This document shows positions 5,392 through 5,907 of a stretch of 5,907 nt of DNA, one piece after another. How positions within the stretch are numbered: position 1 is the first letter of the stretch; each line of letters begins with the position of its first letter. The DNA comes from a bacterium (GTDB lineage: Bacteria > Patescibacteriota > Patescibacteriia > Patescibacteriales > Patescibacteriaceae): contig JAKAFD010000047.1 in the NCBI GenBank assembly GCA_021818075.1, positions 1-5,907 on the forward strand, written 5' to 3'. The notes under the pieces are model-generated. The model saw only the letters and a list, made by a program, of their open reading frames with translations. It was not told where the DNA came from and did not search any database. A program made the position numbers and the translations under genes.

Positions 5392-5424
5392 AGCTGTCCC
5401 AACAAACACGGGGGCAGCTTTTTT
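5392..5424 (+). terminator. Strong Rho-independent terminator of the 5017-5373 gene
   Basis: AGCTGTCCC (5392-5400) pairs with GGGGCAGCT (5411-5419) as a 9-bp stem with one G-U pair and a 10-nt loop, followed by six T (5419-5424). The minus strand has no T run after the hairpin. It therefore stops only plus-strand transcription and would let ATPase transcripts pass leftward. It lies 15 nt from the convergent ATPase stop codon. Confidence 0.88.
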
Positions 5425-5439
5425 CATTGTTAAGAGGCG

Positions 5440-5907
5440 TTATTTCAACAACTCGCCGTCGCGCGCCACGCGGCGGTTTTTTACTTGATAGTCGTCAATG
5501 ATTTCCCCGTCTTTAATTTTAATAATTCGTTTGGCGTGTTCGGAAGTATAAGTTTCGTGCGTCACCAAAATTATGGTATTCCCCTGCTCATTTAAGTGCT
5601 GTAATAATTCCATAATCTGCGTGCCGGATTTGGAATCCAGGTTGCCGGTCGGTTCATCGGCGAAAATGACCGCCGGCTCATTAACCAAGGCTCGGGCAAT
5701 GGCCACGCGTTGTTTTTCGCCGCCACTAATCTGGTTGGTGTGGTACTCCAGGCGGTGGCTTAGTCCGACGCTGTCCAAAACTTTAACCGCCCGTTCGGTC
5801 GGGTCAAAATTTTTATCGTGGCGATAAACTAAAGGCAATTTAACATTTTCCAGCACCGTAGTCCGCGGCAGCAAATTAAAAGCCTGAAAGACAAAACCGA
5901 TAGCTTG
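5440..5907 (-). CDS. MacB/LolD-type ABC transporter ATPase, C-terminal 155 residues
   Basis: This partial gene is open to the window edge; its Walker A part lies outside. The visible part reads from QAIGFVFQAFNLLPRTTVLENV, where FQ is the Q-loop of the LolD/MacB/FtsE group. The signature ISGGEKQR follows, then Walker B AVIFADEPTGNLD with the catalytic glutamate and the D-loop. The H-loop is LVTHE, and the end is typical: IIKIKDGEIIDDYQVKNRRV. The protein would hydrolyse ATP to drive the two permeases at 3675-4937 and 2385-3641, a standard ATPase-permease-permease set. Unlike usual operons, 502 nt and an opposite-strand gene separate it from the permeases. No minus-strand terminator follows its stop, so read-through is plausible. 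An upstream membrane-fusion (MacA-like) gene may lie beyond the edge. TTG 5874 is an internal leucine codon, not a start. Confidence 0.95.
   Translation of the reverse strand, partial: QAIGFVFQAFNLLPRTTVLENVKLPLVYRHDKNFDPTERAVKVLDSVGLSHRLEYHTNQISGGEKQRVAIARALVNEPAVIFADEPTGNLDSKSGTQIMELLQHLNEQGNTIILVTHETYTSEHAKRIIKIKDGEIIDDYQVKNRRVARDGELLK

Noticed and set aside
5106..5405. Minus-strand 99-codon frame opposite the 118-aa gene
   Set aside because: The plus-strand gene has promoter, ribosome binding site and terminator; this frame has none and runs into the terminator hairpin.

Overview
The window reads as a bacterial chromosome segment with two compositional halves. The left part (about 1-2384) is AT-rich accessory DNA. 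The right part (about 2385-5907) is a GC-richer ABC-exporter locus of the MacB/LolCDE type, interrupted by a small AT-rich gene. All seven coding regions end in TAA, spacers are short, and several starts lack a Shine-Dalgarno site. The permeases look to me like those of Patescibacteria (CPR, Parcubacteria-like). That taxonomic guess is inference from family resemblance, not proof.

Left half. A minus-strand run starts at an extended -10 promoter near 2260-2288, which is overlapped by a perfect 9-bp dyad. It encodes a GT-A-like glycosyltransferase candidate (1431-2216), a single-pass membrane-anchored protein with a probable FxLYD-like domain (790-1374), and a small BECR-fold (barnase/EndoU/colicin E5-D/RelE-like) nuclease candidate (295-777). 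A minus-strand terminator lies at 130-155. The other strand has a promoter (170-195) that would drive a roughly 145-nt structured RNA (about 202-346). This RNA is antisense to the last 16 codons of the nuclease gene and to the mRNA's 3' trailer. The two opposing promoters share nearly the same -10 and initial transcribed sequence.

Right half. Two MacB-type permeases (3675-4937 and 2385-3641) lie in tandem on the minus strand. Their probable ATPase subunit, cut by the window edge, is at 5440-5907. Between ATPase and permeases sits a gene on the opposite strand (5017-5373, unknown 118-aa protein). It has its own consensus promoter (TTGACA, 17 bp, TATAAT, extended -10), good ribosome binding site and strong terminator. 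The -35 box of this promoter overlaps the start codon of the first permease. This resembles a cassette inserted into the transporter operon, or a noncontiguous operon. Degenerate 7-nt repeats fill the spacer between the permeases and sit at the end of the second one.

The most unusual signals are the antisense structured RNA paired with a nuclease-like gene, the shared promoter start region, and the self-contained gene inside the exporter operon.
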